From DATARN01 sp963851105 (lineage in GTDB: Bacteria > Actinomycetota > Acidimicrobiia > Acidimicrobiales > Palsa-688), in the NCBI GenBank assembly GCA_963851105.1, contig CAWKNP010000004.1:248001-312000 (forward strand): a stretch of DNA of 64,000 bases, read 5' to 3'. Both the position numbers and the translations under genes were made by a program. Within the stretch, counting starts at the first letter, position 1. Every line of letters starts with the position of its first letter. Shown piece after piece: positions 17,521-25,937 of the stretch. The notes below the pieces were generated by a model. That model saw only the letters and a list, made by a program, of their open reading frames with translations. It had not been told where the DNA came from and made no database searches.

Positions 17521-18646
17521 ACTGCTTGCCCAACGTGTCCTGCTGCTGCTGGTAGGAAGAGCCAATGTCGGGCCCGTACAGGGCGGTCGGCGGCTCCAAC
17601 ATGCGCTCGAAGGTGAGCTTGCACACCGGTTGACCATCCTCGATCATGAACGGCACATCATGGGCCCGTACCTCAAGGGCAGCTCGAGACCCGTGAAAAC
17701 CGCCGCCCGGGTCGTAACCGAAACCCGGATCGAAGAACCCCGCGTAGTGGGTCCGCAACTCCCCGCTCGTCGGGTCGTACGCCGTCATCTCGGCGGCCAG
17801 CGTGGGCGGGATGGTCACCGCCTCCTTCGACAGCAGCAAATAGAAGCGCTTGGGGGACAGCACGATCCGGTTGCCCTCCTCCCGCCGCACCTGCTCCCAG
17901 TACTCCTCCCGTTCGAACGAGCCCGAGCGGGTGAGGTCGAGCAGCGCGGTGTTCTCCCGGGCGCGGTAACCGACCCACCCGCCGGCCGAGTGGCCCCGCA
18001 GGTCCAAGCTGAGGAAAAGCCCGTTGCTGACGGCCAGATCAGCATCGGCCACCGGACGCCCCTCCTCGTAGAGCAGCGGCGAGGCCTGGTGGATGGCTCG
18101 TACCTCGTCGTCGCTCACGGCGCTGCGCCCGACCGACAATCGCAGCTGGTTGAGGGTCAGGTCCTCCCGCACCCGAATGGGAAACGAGAGGGGGACCACC
18201 TCCAGATACAGCCGCCCCTGGTAGCCGGCCGCGATCTCGTCGAAGCGGTAGCTTCCGTCGGTGATGAGGCGGGTGAAGACGTCGAGGCGCCCCGTCGAAC
18301 TCTTGGGGTTGGCCTTGCCCCGGAACGACGCCGGCAGGACGAGCTGCTCCTTGAGCGGGATCAGGTAGGGCCGTCCCGGCTCGAGCACCACACCATCGCG
18401 GTGAAGGTCGAGCTTCTCCAGCACGAGATCGTCGATGCGGTCCTCGACGGCGTAGCGGTCGGGTAGGAAGCTGCAGCGCATCCGGTAACCAACCTCGCCC
18501 AGGCGCAGGTCGACGCTGGCCGGCTGGATGTTGGTGGCGGGAATCGTGAACGCCGCGGCGTCGATGACGCCCTCGCTGATGGCCGCGGCCAGCCACTGGT
18601 TGGGGAGGACACCGTCGCCCGATGGCAGCGAGGGCAGCGTCGGCAC
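17495..18646 (-). CDS. dcd: 2'-deoxycytidine 5'-triphosphate deaminase (long, two-domain form)
   Basis: Makes dUTP from dCTP for thymidylate synthesis. The 383-residue product is the long DCD form with two dUTPase-like jelly-roll halves rather than the about 190-residue E. coli type. Visible are QPASVDLRLGEVGYRM, LVLPASFRGKANPKSSTGRLDVF (active-site-like S-S-x-G-R), GYQGRLYLEV, and a second-half ALEVRAHDVPFMIEDGQPVCKL with the terminal GSSYQQQQDTLGKQF motif. GTG 18646 fits the family N-terminus (VLPNQWLAAAI shortly after); the longer frame upstream is antisense of the neighbour. Convergent with, and overlapping by 26 bases, the YbaK-like gene. Confidence 0.9.
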   Translation of the reverse strand: MPTLPSLPSGDGVLPNQWLAAAISEGVIDAAAFTIPATNIQPASVDLRLGEVGYRMRCSFLPDRYAVEDRIDDLVLEKLDLHRDGVVLEPGRPYLIPLKEQLVLPASFRGKANPKSSTGRLDVFTRLITDGSYRFDEIAAGYQGRLYLEVVPLSFPIRVREDLTLNQLRLSVGRSAVSDDEVRAIHQASPLLYEEGRPVADADLAVSNGLFLSLDLRGHSAGGWVGYRARENTALLDLTRSGSFEREEYWEQVRREEGNRIVLSPKRFYLLLSKEAVTIPPTLAAEMTAYDPTSGELRTHYAGFFDPGFGYDPGGGFHGSRAALEVRAHDVPFMIEDGQPVCKLTFERMLEPPTALYGPDIGSSYQQQQDTLGKQFTRPATAE

Positions 18647-18690
18647 CGCGGCATGGTAACCGTGGGCCGCGTCGGCGCGATCATCGAGGG

Positions 18691-20253
18691 GTGGACCGCT
18701 TCGACGCCGTAATCGTGGGCTCAGGGCCGAACGCGCTCGTTGCCGCCGCCCTCCTCGGCCGGGCCGGCTGGCGCGTCGTCGTGCTCGAGCGATCAGCCGT
18801 CGCGGGCGGCGCGGTGCAGAGCGCGGAACTGACCGAGCCGGGGTACATCCACGACACGTATTCGGCGTTCTACGGGATGCTGCACGCATCACCGGTCTTT
18901 CACGAACTTGAGCTCGATCGCCGGGTGTCGTGGGCCCAGTTTCCGGTGCCGGTGGCGGCGGTTGCCGGCCCCCACGAACGCGACACCGCTCGATGCCTGC
19001 TCGACGGGCGGGCGACGGCGGACGAACTGGCCCTTCGTTCACCAGCCGACGCCGATGCCTGGATCGAACTGTGCCGCTGGTGGGACAGGGTGGGCCGGGG
19101 CTTCCTCGACCTGATGCTCGGGCCGCTCGCGCTGAGCGCGCTGGCTCCGGCCACCCGCCTCGTCGTGGCCGCCGGCCTGCGAGGCCTCCCGAGCCTGGCC
19201 CGCATGCAGGTCGAACCCATGGATGCCCTGGCCCAGCACCGCTTCGCCACGCGCGCCGGGCAGGTGCTCCTGGCCGCCGGCGCCTCCCATACCGATGTCG
19301 GCGTCGACCAACCGGGCAGCGTCCCCGCCGCCCTCATCCTGGCCATGGTCGCCCAACAACTGGGTATGCCTGTCCCGGTGGGTGGCGCCGGCCAGCTGGC
19401 CGCGGCCCTGGCAGGCGCGGTCACCGACGCCGGCGGCCGCATCCATACCGGCACCGAGGTGACGCGGATCGTCCTGAAAAATGGCCGCGCCGTCGGCGTC
19501 GAAACCGCCGGCGGAGGCAGCTTCTCGGCCCGCCGGGCGGTGCTCGCCGATACCGGGCCTGCCGCCTTGTTCACCCGGCTGGTGGATGCCACCGCCCTGC
19601 CGTCGGGATTCATCGACGGGCTGCGCCAATTCCGCTATGGCACCGGGATCTTCAAGCTCGACCTGGCGCTCACCGGCCCTGTTCCCTGGGTGATGCCGGG
19701 ACTGGACCACTGCGGCGTCGTCCATCTCACCGGTGATCTCGACAACATGGCCAACGCCGCATTCCAGGCCCGCCGGGGCTTCCTCCCCGCTCTGCCCCTG
19801 CTCATCGTGGGCCAGCAGAGCACCGCCGACCCAAGCCGGGCACCGGCCGGTGGCCACACCCTGTGGGTCGAGACCCACGTCCCGTCGGTGCCCCGGTCGG
19901 CGGGGTCGTGGTCGGACGAGACCCGCGACCGGTTCCGCGACGTCGTGCTCAACCGGCTCGAAGCCCATGCCCCGGGCCTCCAGTCGCTCATCGCCGGTAT
20001 GGCGGTGCGCACGCCACCCGACCTGGAGCGGGAGAACCCCAACCTGGTCGGCGGCGACCTCGGTTCCGGCTCCACGGCCTTAGACCAGCAGCTGATCTTC
20101 CGGCCCGTGCCCGGGTGGTTCCGATACGCCACGCCGCTGGCGGGCCTCTACCTGTGCTCGGCGTCGGCCCATCCCGGGGGTGGGGTTCATGGCATGGTCG
20201 GCCGCAACTGCGCCCACCGGGTGCTCGCCGACGCCCGCCACCGCCGCATCTGA
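18691..20253 (+). CDS. FAD-dependent oxidoreductase, phytoene desaturase/PYROXD2-like
   Basis: A 520-residue flavoprotein. The N-terminus holds the dinucleotide-binding motif DAVIVGSGPNALVAAALLGRAGW with an acidic residue after the second strand (VVVLERS), followed by AGGAVQ, and the C-terminus has the FAD-closing motif GLYLCSASAHPGGGVHGMVGRN. This pattern is that of the phytoene-desaturase-like NAD(P)/FAD family; no carotenoid genes are near, so the substrate is open. Start taken as GTG 18691 because residues immediately after it match the family N-terminus; the ribosome-binding site is weak (GAGGG abuts the codon). Divergent from dcd. Confidence 0.87.
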   Translation: MDRFDAVIVGSGPNALVAAALLGRAGWRVVVLERSAVAGGAVQSAELTEPGYIHDTYSAFYGMLHASPVFHELELDRRVSWAQFPVPVAAVAGPHERDTARCLLDGRATADELALRSPADADAWIELCRWWDRVGRGFLDLMLGPLALSALAPATRLVVAAGLRGLPSLARMQVEPMDALAQHRFATRAGQVLLAAGASHTDVGVDQPGSVPAALILAMVAQQLGMPVPVGGAGQLAAALAGAVTDAGGRIHTGTEVTRIVLKNGRAVGVETAGGGSFSARRAVLADTGPAALFTRLVDATALPSGFIDGLRQFRYGTGIFKLDLALTGPVPWVMPGLDHCGVVHLTGDLDNMANAAFQARRGFLPALPLLIVGQQSTADPSRAPAGGHTLWVETHVPSVPRSAGSWSDETRDRFRDVVLNRLEAHAPGLQSLIAGMAVRTPPDLERENPNLVGGDLGSGSTALDQQLIFRPVPGWFRYATPLAGLYLCSASAHPGGGVHGMVGRNCAHRVLADARHRRI

Positions 20254-20280
20254 CCCGCCCTGCCCCGCCGCCGGCACCTC

Positions 20281-20318
20281 CTGCTGCGAAACGACGGCAT
20301 TACGTCGTTTCACAGCAC
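20281..20318. repeat. 38-bp palindromic repeat, copy 1 (intergenic)
   Basis: Imperfect inverted repeat with 16-base arms: left arm 20281-20296 (core GAAACGACG), right arm 20303-20318, loop of 6. It lies between the FAD oxidoreductase and the MOSC gene. A second copy of the same length at 42656-42693 matches at 33 of 38 positions by eye, with paired changes near the loop and at positions 31-32, and shares the flanks CTC before and TT after. Confidence 0.85.
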
Positions 20319-20384
20319 TTTGGCCCCGCGAGACAGGCCCAGGCGGCACGAGCACGGGGGCGCCGGCCGTAACCTGGGCGCGCC

Positions 20385-21068
20385 ATGGACGCAACCGTCA
20401 TCGGCCAGGTGGTCTCGGTCAACGTGGGCCAGCCGCGAACCATCGAGTGGTTCGGCCGCCAGGTCCGAACCGCCATCTGGAAGGCGCCGGTCACAGGACC
20501 GGTGGCCATCACCGGAGTCAACGCTGAGGGCGACGACCAAGCCGACCGCCGGGTTCACGGTGGCTTCGACAAGGCCATCTACGCGTACGCCCAGGAAGAC
20601 TACGAGTGGTGGTCGGACCAGCTCGGCCGCCCGCTCGAGCCGGGCACCTTCGGGGAGAACCTGACCACGACCGGCATCGACCTGGCGGCAGCCGTCGTCG
20701 GCGAGCAATGGAGGGTCGGCTCCGCGGTCCTCGAGGTCAGCGAGCCCCGCTTACCCTGCTTCAAGCTGGGTATCCGGATGGGCGACGCGGACTTCAAGGA
20801 TCAGTTCGATGCTGCGGAGCGGTTCGGCACCTACCTGCGGATCATCGACGAGGGCGAGGTCGCGGCGGGCGCCGAGATCGCCCGCCTGAGCCGGCCCGAT
20901 GGCTCCGGCAGGTTGACGATCGGGGACATGGTGCAGTTCGACCACCACCCCACCGCGGACATGCTCGGGCGCATCGCAGCGTCGGCCGAAGTCCCCGAGC
21001 GCTGGCGGTCACTCGCGCTACGGGCCATCCTCCGCCAGCAGGCCGATCAGGCCACTCAGGCCCCGTGA
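20385..21068 (+). CDS. MOSC-domain protein, YiiM type
   Basis: A 227-residue MOSC (Mo-cofactor sulfurase C-terminal) protein of the YiiM class, linked to handling of sulfur-bound molybdenum cofactor and detoxification of N-hydroxylated compounds. Motifs: DQADRRVHGGFDKAIYAY, GTFGENLTTTG, and SEPRLPCFKLG containing the conserved catalytic Cys. A C-terminal helical 3-alpha extension (from about residue 180) is typical of YiiM. ATG 20385. The stop overlaps the next gene's GTG (GTGA 21065-21068). A MobA-like nucleotidyltransferase two genes downstream supports a molybdenum-cofactor theme (inference). Confidence 0.9.
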   Translation: MDATVIGQVVSVNVGQPRTIEWFGRQVRTAIWKAPVTGPVAITGVNAEGDDQADRRVHGGFDKAIYAYAQEDYEWWSDQLGRPLEPGTFGENLTTTGIDLAAAVVGEQWRVGSAVLEVSEPRLPCFKLGIRMGDADFKDQFDAAERFGTYLRIIDEGEVAAGAEIARLSRPDGSGRLTIGDMVQFDHHPTADMLGRIAASAEVPERWRSLALRAILRQQADQATQAP

Positions 21069-21949
21069 TCCCGAGACGGCTGAGCGAGGCCGATGACACG
21101 CCGGGCACCTCGAGCCACACGCTCAGCCACTACGGCCGCGAGCGCTCCTACCGGGTCCACGTCCCGCCCGTCCTGCCCCTAGGGGCGCCGCTGGTCATCC
21201 AGTTGCACGGCGGGGGGGGCAACGGCACCGGCCTCGACCGCCTGACGCGCTTTTTCGACCTCGCCGACCGGGAGCGCTTCGCGGTGGCCTCGCCCGACGG
21301 GGTCGACCACCGCTGGCACGACGGCCGGACCCGAGCGGAACACGGGGCCCGGCCACCCCAGGAACCGGTCGACGACGTCGGGTTCCTGGCCGCCCTGATC
21401 GACTGTGTGGCGGGTTGGCTGCCCATCGACCGGCGCCGGGTGTACATCGCCGGGATTTCCAACGGGGCCATGATGGCGGCCCGCCTCGCCAACGAGATCC
21501 CCGATCGCATCGCAGCCTTCGGCCAGGTCGCGGGCACGGTGGCCGAGGACGCGCCAACGTGGTGGCACCCCGCTCGCCCGGTGCCCGTCATCCAGATCCA
21601 TGGCACCGCCGACCCCATTCTCCCCTACAACGGCGGGGCGGTGAAGGCCCGGCGTCGGGGGGGCGCCGACCGCGGCCGAGTGCTCGGCGTCGAGGAGTGG
21701 GTCGCGCTGGTGGCTGCCCACAACGGCGCCACGGGACCGACCGAAGTCCGCATCGAACCGGACATCACCAAGAGAACCTGGCGCGGCCCGACGGCCCAGG
21801 GCGATGTCGAAGCGTGGCAGGTTGCCGGCGGGGGCCACACCTGGCCCGGAGGCCGCCAATACCTCCCGGTCGGGATCATCGGCACCACCACGGCCACCTT
21901 CGATGCCACCGCCGCCCTATGGCGGTTTTTCGCCAACCACTCGCTGTGA
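21065..21949 (+). CDS. LpqC / PHB-depolymerase-like esterase
   Basis: A 294-residue alpha/beta hydrolase of the polyhydroxybutyrate depolymerase / feruloyl esterase group (LpqC-like). Seen: LVIQLHGGGGNGTGL (oxyanion hole), nucleophile elbow GISNGAMMA, the catalytic Asp region IHGTADPILPYNGG, and the His region GGGHTWPGG. No signal peptide with this start. GTG 21065 overlaps the MOSC stop, and the gene's own stop overlaps the next GTG (21946), giving three coupled genes. The actual ester substrate is unknown; coupling to MOSC and MobA-like genes is unusual. Confidence 0.86.
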   Translation: MIPRRLSEADDTPGTSSHTLSHYGRERSYRVHVPPVLPLGAPLVIQLHGGGGNGTGLDRLTRFFDLADRERFAVASPDGVDHRWHDGRTRAEHGARPPQEPVDDVGFLAALIDCVAGWLPIDRRRVYIAGISNGAMMAARLANEIPDRIAAFGQVAGTVAEDAPTWWHPARPVPVIQIHGTADPILPYNGGAVKARRRGGADRGRVLGVEEWVALVAAHNGATGPTEVRIEPDITKRTWRGPTAQGDVEAWQVAGGGHTWPGGRQYLPVGIIGTTTATFDATAALWRFFANHSL

Positions 21950-22605
21950 CGCCAATCCCCCGTCGGAACATAGCGGTCGTCCTGGCCGCCGGCGCCGGGA
22001 CCCGCTACCAATCCGCCACGCACAAGCTGCTGGCCGCCTTCCGGGGCGCCACGGTGGTGGGCTGGGCCCTCGAGCACGCCCGGACGGCGGCCCTCGACGC
22101 CACCTGGGTCGTGACCGGCGCCATCGATCTCACCCAAGCGGGGGTGGTCCCCGCCGGCGTGGAGGTACTGGTCAACGACCGCTGGGCACAGGGCCAGGCG
22201 ACCTCGCTGCAGGTGGCGGTCGCCGCCGCCCGCGCCGACCCGACCATCGGTTCCTTGGTCATCGGCTTAGGAGACCAGCCCCTCGTTTCGCCCGAGGCGT
22301 GGCGGGCGGTCGCACGCTCCCGGGGGCACCCGATTGCGGCCGCCTCCTACCGCGGCCAGCGGCGCAATCCGGTCCGTATCGACCGGCCCTGTTGGAGCCT
22401 GCTACCCACCATCGGTGACGAGGGGGCCCGGATCCTGATGCGCCAACGTCCCGACCTCGTCATGGAGGTGCCTGTCGATGACCTGGACGGCGGCGACCCC
22501 GTCGACATCGACACCGTCGCCGACCTAGCCGACCACGCCGACCACGCCGACGCCGCCCGCCGCGGCGACGGCACCCGCCACGGCGACACCCCCTCCTCAC
22601 TATGA
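21946..22605 (+). CDS. MobA-like nucleotidyltransferase (MocA/CoxI type)
   Basis: A 219-residue NTP transferase. The N-terminal nucleotide-binding loop VVLAAGAGTRYQSATHKLLA and the metal motif GLGDQPLVSPE are those of MobA-like CTP:molybdopterin cytidylyltransferases, which finish molybdenum cofactor for xanthine-dehydrogenase-type enzymes. The C-terminal EGARILM/VDIDTVADLADH pattern is also typical. The end is a low-complexity Asp/His/Ala repeat (ADHADHADAA). The start GTG 21946 overlaps the esterase stop. No molybdenum hydroxylase is in the window, so the target enzyme lies elsewhere; a sugar-nucleotide role is less likely. Confidence 0.85.
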   Translation: MTPIPRRNIAVVLAAGAGTRYQSATHKLLAAFRGATVVGWALEHARTAALDATWVVTGAIDLTQAGVVPAGVEVLVNDRWAQGQATSLQVAVAAARADPTIGSLVIGLGDQPLVSPEAWRAVARSRGHPIAAASYRGQRRNPVRIDRPCWSLLPTIGDEGARILMRQRPDLVMEVPVDDLDGGDPVDIDTVADLADHADHADAARRGDGTRHGDTPSSL

Positions 22606-22614
22606 TCCCCGGCG

Positions 22615-23380
22615 GTGCAGCCCAATAGAAGGCCTGCGGCGGCAAGGCCCCCCGCCGGGCCGGACCGTTTCCTCATCGGGGTAGCCGTCGTCATCGTGGC
22701 CCTCCTGGCCGCCGGCGCCGCGGCGGTCGCCATCCACAAGGACAAGACCACCACCACCGACACCGTGACGGCGCCGCCCACGGCCGGAAACAGCGGGGCC
22801 GGTACGACCACCGTGGCCCCGCGAGCGAGCGACGACCACGACCACCCTGGTCACGCCGGCGGGATATCAGCGCCTCACCGACACCATCGACCACGTGAGC
22901 CTGGCGGTACCTCCCGGTTGGGCGGCGCCGGATGTCTCCAACACCACCCTGGCCAACGCCCTGAAGGCCTTGCGGACGAAGAACCCGACGCTGGCGCCGG
23001 TCATCGACCCGGCCATCACCGCCCTGACCAAGATCCAGATCGGTGTCTTTGCGGCTGATGTCACGACCCGATCGAGCCTGTACGCCTATGGGATCAACCT
23101 GCCCAACGTCACCAGCGCCGACCAGGTTCCTCCCGCCAACGTCGCCAAGCAGATCCAGGCGGCGGGCGGCAAGAGCGTCCGCGTTGCTCAGATCCACCTG
23201 CCGGTCGGCCCGGCGGGCCAGGTCACGGCCCAGTTCGTCGTCAACGGAGTCACGATCTCCCAGGCGCTCGACTACTTCGTGCTCCAAGGACGGCTGGTGT
23301 CGCTGATCGTAGCGACCCGCGGCACCACGGCACCGCTCACCGCACTGCGCCAGATCGAACCCACCCTGGGAGCAGCCTGA
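22615..23380 (+). CDS. Membrane-anchored hypothetical protein, broken by one frameshift
   Basis: Two reading frames look like one gene. The first (from GTG 22615) gives a cytoplasmic stub, one transmembrane helix (FLIGVAVVIVALLAAGAAAVAI) and a Thr/Pro-rich linker. Near 22820-22845, in a GCGAGCGAGCGACGACC tract, the frame must shift by one base to continue TLVTPAGYQRLTDTIDHVSLAVPPGW into the second frame (to 23380). That second frame holds a folded domain, a DHVSLAVPPGW beginning and a QIHLPVGPAGQVTAQFVVNG strand region. The total of 766 bases is 255 codons plus one. Domain not recognised; probably extracytoplasmic. A short product could also start at GTG 22895. Confidence 0.65.
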
Positions 23381-23396
23381 TTCGGGCGGCGACGCC

Positions 23397-24335
23397 ATGA
23401 CCGAACCCCACCGCCACAAGGTCACTTCCCGCGGTGACAGCCCCGCCGAGCTGGCGGTCACCGAGTGGGCCGGCGACGGTCCGACCATCCTCTTTGTCCA
23501 CGGCTATCCCGACACCTCGGCGGTGTGGCATCCGGTGGCCGCACTGCTCGCCGGTCGCTACCACGTCGTCGCCTATGACGTCCGCGGCGCGGGCGCATCT
23601 TCGGCGCCGGGTAGCACCGAGGGCTACCGGCTCGTGCACCTCGTCGCCGACCTGGCAGCGGTCGCCGACGCCGCCAGCCCCGAGCGCCCGGTCCACCTTG
23701 TCGGCCATGACTGGGGGTCGATCCAGGGGTGGGAGGCGGTCGGCAGCGACCGCCTGGCGGGACGCATCGCCTCGTTCACCTCCCTCTACGCGCCCGGCCT
23801 CGACCACGCCGCCGCCTGGGCGGCCGAGCGCTTGCGCCATCCCACCGCCCACCACGTCCGCCAGCTGCTCGGCCAGCAGGTGCGGTCGTGGTACATCCTC
23901 GCCTTCCACCTGCCCGGCATCACCCGGCTGTGGCGATCAGGGCTCGGCCGCCGTTGGCCGTCGGCTCTGCAGAGGTTGGAAAAGGTCGCTTTCGATGACA
24001 CCTACCCTGCGCCCACGTTCGCCTCCGACGGCGCCCAGGGAGTGGCCCTGTACCGGGCCAATTTCTGGAACCGGCTGTCACGCCCTCACCCGCGGGCAAC
24101 CGACGTCCCGGTGCAGATCATCGTTGCCACCAAGGACCATTACGTCTCGCCCGCCATGAGCGAGGGCGTCGAGCAGTGGGCCGCGCGGCTGTGGCGCCGC
24201 GAGGTCGACGGCGGGCACTGGCTTCCCCGGACCCACCCCGAGCTGGTGGCGGGATTCGTCGCCGAACTGGTCGACCACGTCGAAGGAGGTCCCGAATCGC
24301 CCCGGCTAAGCCGCGACCGGGTTTGGCGATCCTAG
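23397..24335 (+). CDS. Alpha/beta hydrolase, epoxide-hydrolase/dehalogenase-like
   Basis: A 312-residue hydrolase with HGYPDTSAVW (oxyanion-hole HGxPD) and GHDWGS, where the nucleophile is Asp rather than Ser. This is diagnostic of epoxide hydrolases and haloalkane dehalogenases. The C-terminal DGGHWLPRTHPE supplies the catalytic His, and a cap domain lies between. The sequence resembles the hydrolase half of mycobacterial EphD, but without the SDR domain. ATG 23397 begins 16 bases after the preceding stop; guaA begins 12 bases after the stop, so it may be co-transcribed with guaA. The physiological substrate is unknown. Confidence 0.85.
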   Translation: MTEPHRHKVTSRGDSPAELAVTEWAGDGPTILFVHGYPDTSAVWHPVAALLAGRYHVVAYDVRGAGASSAPGSTEGYRLVHLVADLAAVADAASPERPVHLVGHDWGSIQGWEAVGSDRLAGRIASFTSLYAPGLDHAAAWAAERLRHPTAHHVRQLLGQQVRSWYILAFHLPGITRLWRSGLGRRWPSALQRLEKVAFDDTYPAPTFASDGAQGVALYRANFWNRLSRPHPRATDVPVQIIVATKDHYVSPAMSEGVEQWAARLWRREVDGGHWLPRTHPELVAGFVAELVDHVEGGPESPRLSRDRVWRS

Positions 24336-24347
24336 ATAGGGTGAGTC

Positions 24348-25937
24348 ATGGCTGGCCCGGACTCGAGTGACGGCGCCCTCGACGCGTCGCCGGTCCTCGT
24401 CGTCGACTTCGGGGCCCAGTACGCCCAGCTGATCGCCCGGCGGGTCCGCGAAGCCCAGATCTACAGCGAGATCGTGCCCCACACGCTGTCGGCCGAGGCG
24501 CTCCTGGCCCGGCGGCCGGCGGCCATCATCCTCTCCGGGGGCCCCGCCAGCGTGTACAGCGCCGGTGCGCCGACCATCGACCCGGCGGTGTTCCGCGCCG
24601 GGGTACCGGTCCTCGGGATCTGCTACGGCTTCCAGCTGATGGCGGCCGGTCTCGGCGGCGAGGTGGCCCGCACCGACCGAGCCGAGTTCGGCCGCACCGA
24701 TGCCAAAGTAGACCCCGGCTCGGTGCTGTTCGGGGCTGACGACGGCGCGCAGCAGGTCTGGATGTCGCACCGCGATGCGGTCGCGGCGGCGCCCGAAGGT
24801 TTCCGCGTCACCGCGTCGAGTTCCGCCGCCACCGTGGCCGCGTTCGAGAATCCCGAGGCCCGCCTGTTCGGGGTGCAATGGCATCCCGAGGTCATCCATA
24901 CCGCTCACGGCCAGGCGACCCTCGAGCGCTTCTTGCGCCTCGGGGCGGGGATCGAGCCCCGCTGGACCACCGCCAGCATCATCGATCGCACCATCAAGTC
25001 CATCAGCGACCAGGTAGGGACCCGCCATGTGCTGTGCGGCCTGTCGGGCGGCGTCGACTCGGCAGTGGCCGCAGCCCTGGTCCATCGGGCGGTCGGGGAC
25101 CAGTTGACCTGTGTGTTCGTCGACCATGGGCTGCTGCGCCAGGGCGAGCGGGAGCAGGTGGTCCGCGACTACGTCCGGGCCACCGGTATCAAGCTCAAAA
25201 TGGTGGACGCCAAGGACCGTTTTCTGGCCGCGCTTGGCGGGGTGGTCGACCCCGAGCAGAAGCGCAAGATCGTGGGGAGGGAGTTCATCCGGGTGTTCGA
25301 GCAGGCGGCGCGCGACGTCATCGAGGCGGAGGCGGGCAGCGGCGACATCGAATTCCTCGTGCAAGGGACGCTGTACCCCGACGTGGTCGAGTCGGGGGGC
25401 GGCACGGGCACGGCCAACATCAAGAGCCACCACAACGTGGGCGGGCTGCCATCGGACCTGAAGTTCCGACTGATCGAGCCGTTGCGAGCGCTGTTCAAAG
25501 ACGAGGTGCGGACCCTCGGCGCCGAGCTGGGGCTGCCCGAGGCGATCGTGTGGCGCCAGCCTTTTCCCGGCCCGGGACTGGCCATACGGATCATGGGCGA
25601 GGTCACCGCCGAGCGCCTCGAGGTGCTTCGCCAGGCCGACGCCATCGTCCGCTTCGAGCTCAGTGCGGCGGGCCTCGACCGCAGCGTCTGGCAGTGCCCG
25701 GTCGTGCTGCTCGCCGATGTGCGCTCAGTTGGCGTCCAGGGCGACGAACGTACCTATGGTCACCCCGTCGTCCTGCGCCCGGTCTCGAGCGAGGACGCCA
25801 TGACCGCCGACTGGTCCCGGCTCCCCTACGACGTGCTGGAAAAGATCTCGTCGCGCATCACCAACGAGGTGGAGTCCGTCAACCGGGTGGTGCTGGACAT
25901 CACCAGCAAACCGCCGGCCACCATCGAGTGGGAGTAG
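24348..25937 (+). CDS. guaA: GMP synthase (glutamine-hydrolysing)
   Basis: Converts XMP to GMP using ATP and glutamine, a core purine enzyme; 529 residues, normal length. Class I glutamine amidotransferase domain (residues 1-205): DFGAQYAQLIARR, SGGPASVY, nucleophile GICYGFQ, and His/Glu in GVQWHPEV. ATP pyrophosphatase domain: P-loop LCGLSGGVDSAVAA, then the C-terminal dimerisation domain ending MTADWSRLPYDVLEKISSRITNEV and CTSKPPATIEWE-like tail (TSKPPATIEWE). ATG 24348. It is convergent with the glutamate-cysteine ligase-like gene, whose stop is one base away. Confidence 0.98.
   Translation: MAGPDSSDGALDASPVLVVDFGAQYAQLIARRVREAQIYSEIVPHTLSAEALLARRPAAIILSGGPASVYSAGAPTIDPAVFRAGVPVLGICYGFQLMAAGLGGEVARTDRAEFGRTDAKVDPGSVLFGADDGAQQVWMSHRDAVAAAPEGFRVTASSSAATVAAFENPEARLFGVQWHPEVIHTAHGQATLERFLRLGAGIEPRWTTASIIDRTIKSISDQVGTRHVLCGLSGGVDSAVAAALVHRAVGDQLTCVFVDHGLLRQGEREQVVRDYVRATGIKLKMVDAKDRFLAALGGVVDPEQKRKIVGREFIRVFEQAARDVIEAEAGSGDIEFLVQGTLYPDVVESGGGTGTANIKSHHNVGGLPSDLKFRLIEPLRALFKDEVRTLGAELGLPEAIVWRQPFPGPGLAIRIMGEVTAERLEVLRQADAIVRFELSAAGLDRSVWQCPVVLLADVRSVGVQGDERTYGHPVVLRPVSSEDAMTADWSRLPYDVLEKISSRITNEVESVNRVVLDITSKPPATIEWE

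Noticed and set aside
20606..21064. N-terminal extension of the esterase frame
   Set aside because: It runs out of frame through the MOSC gene; residues are low-complexity and the family start follows GTG 21065.
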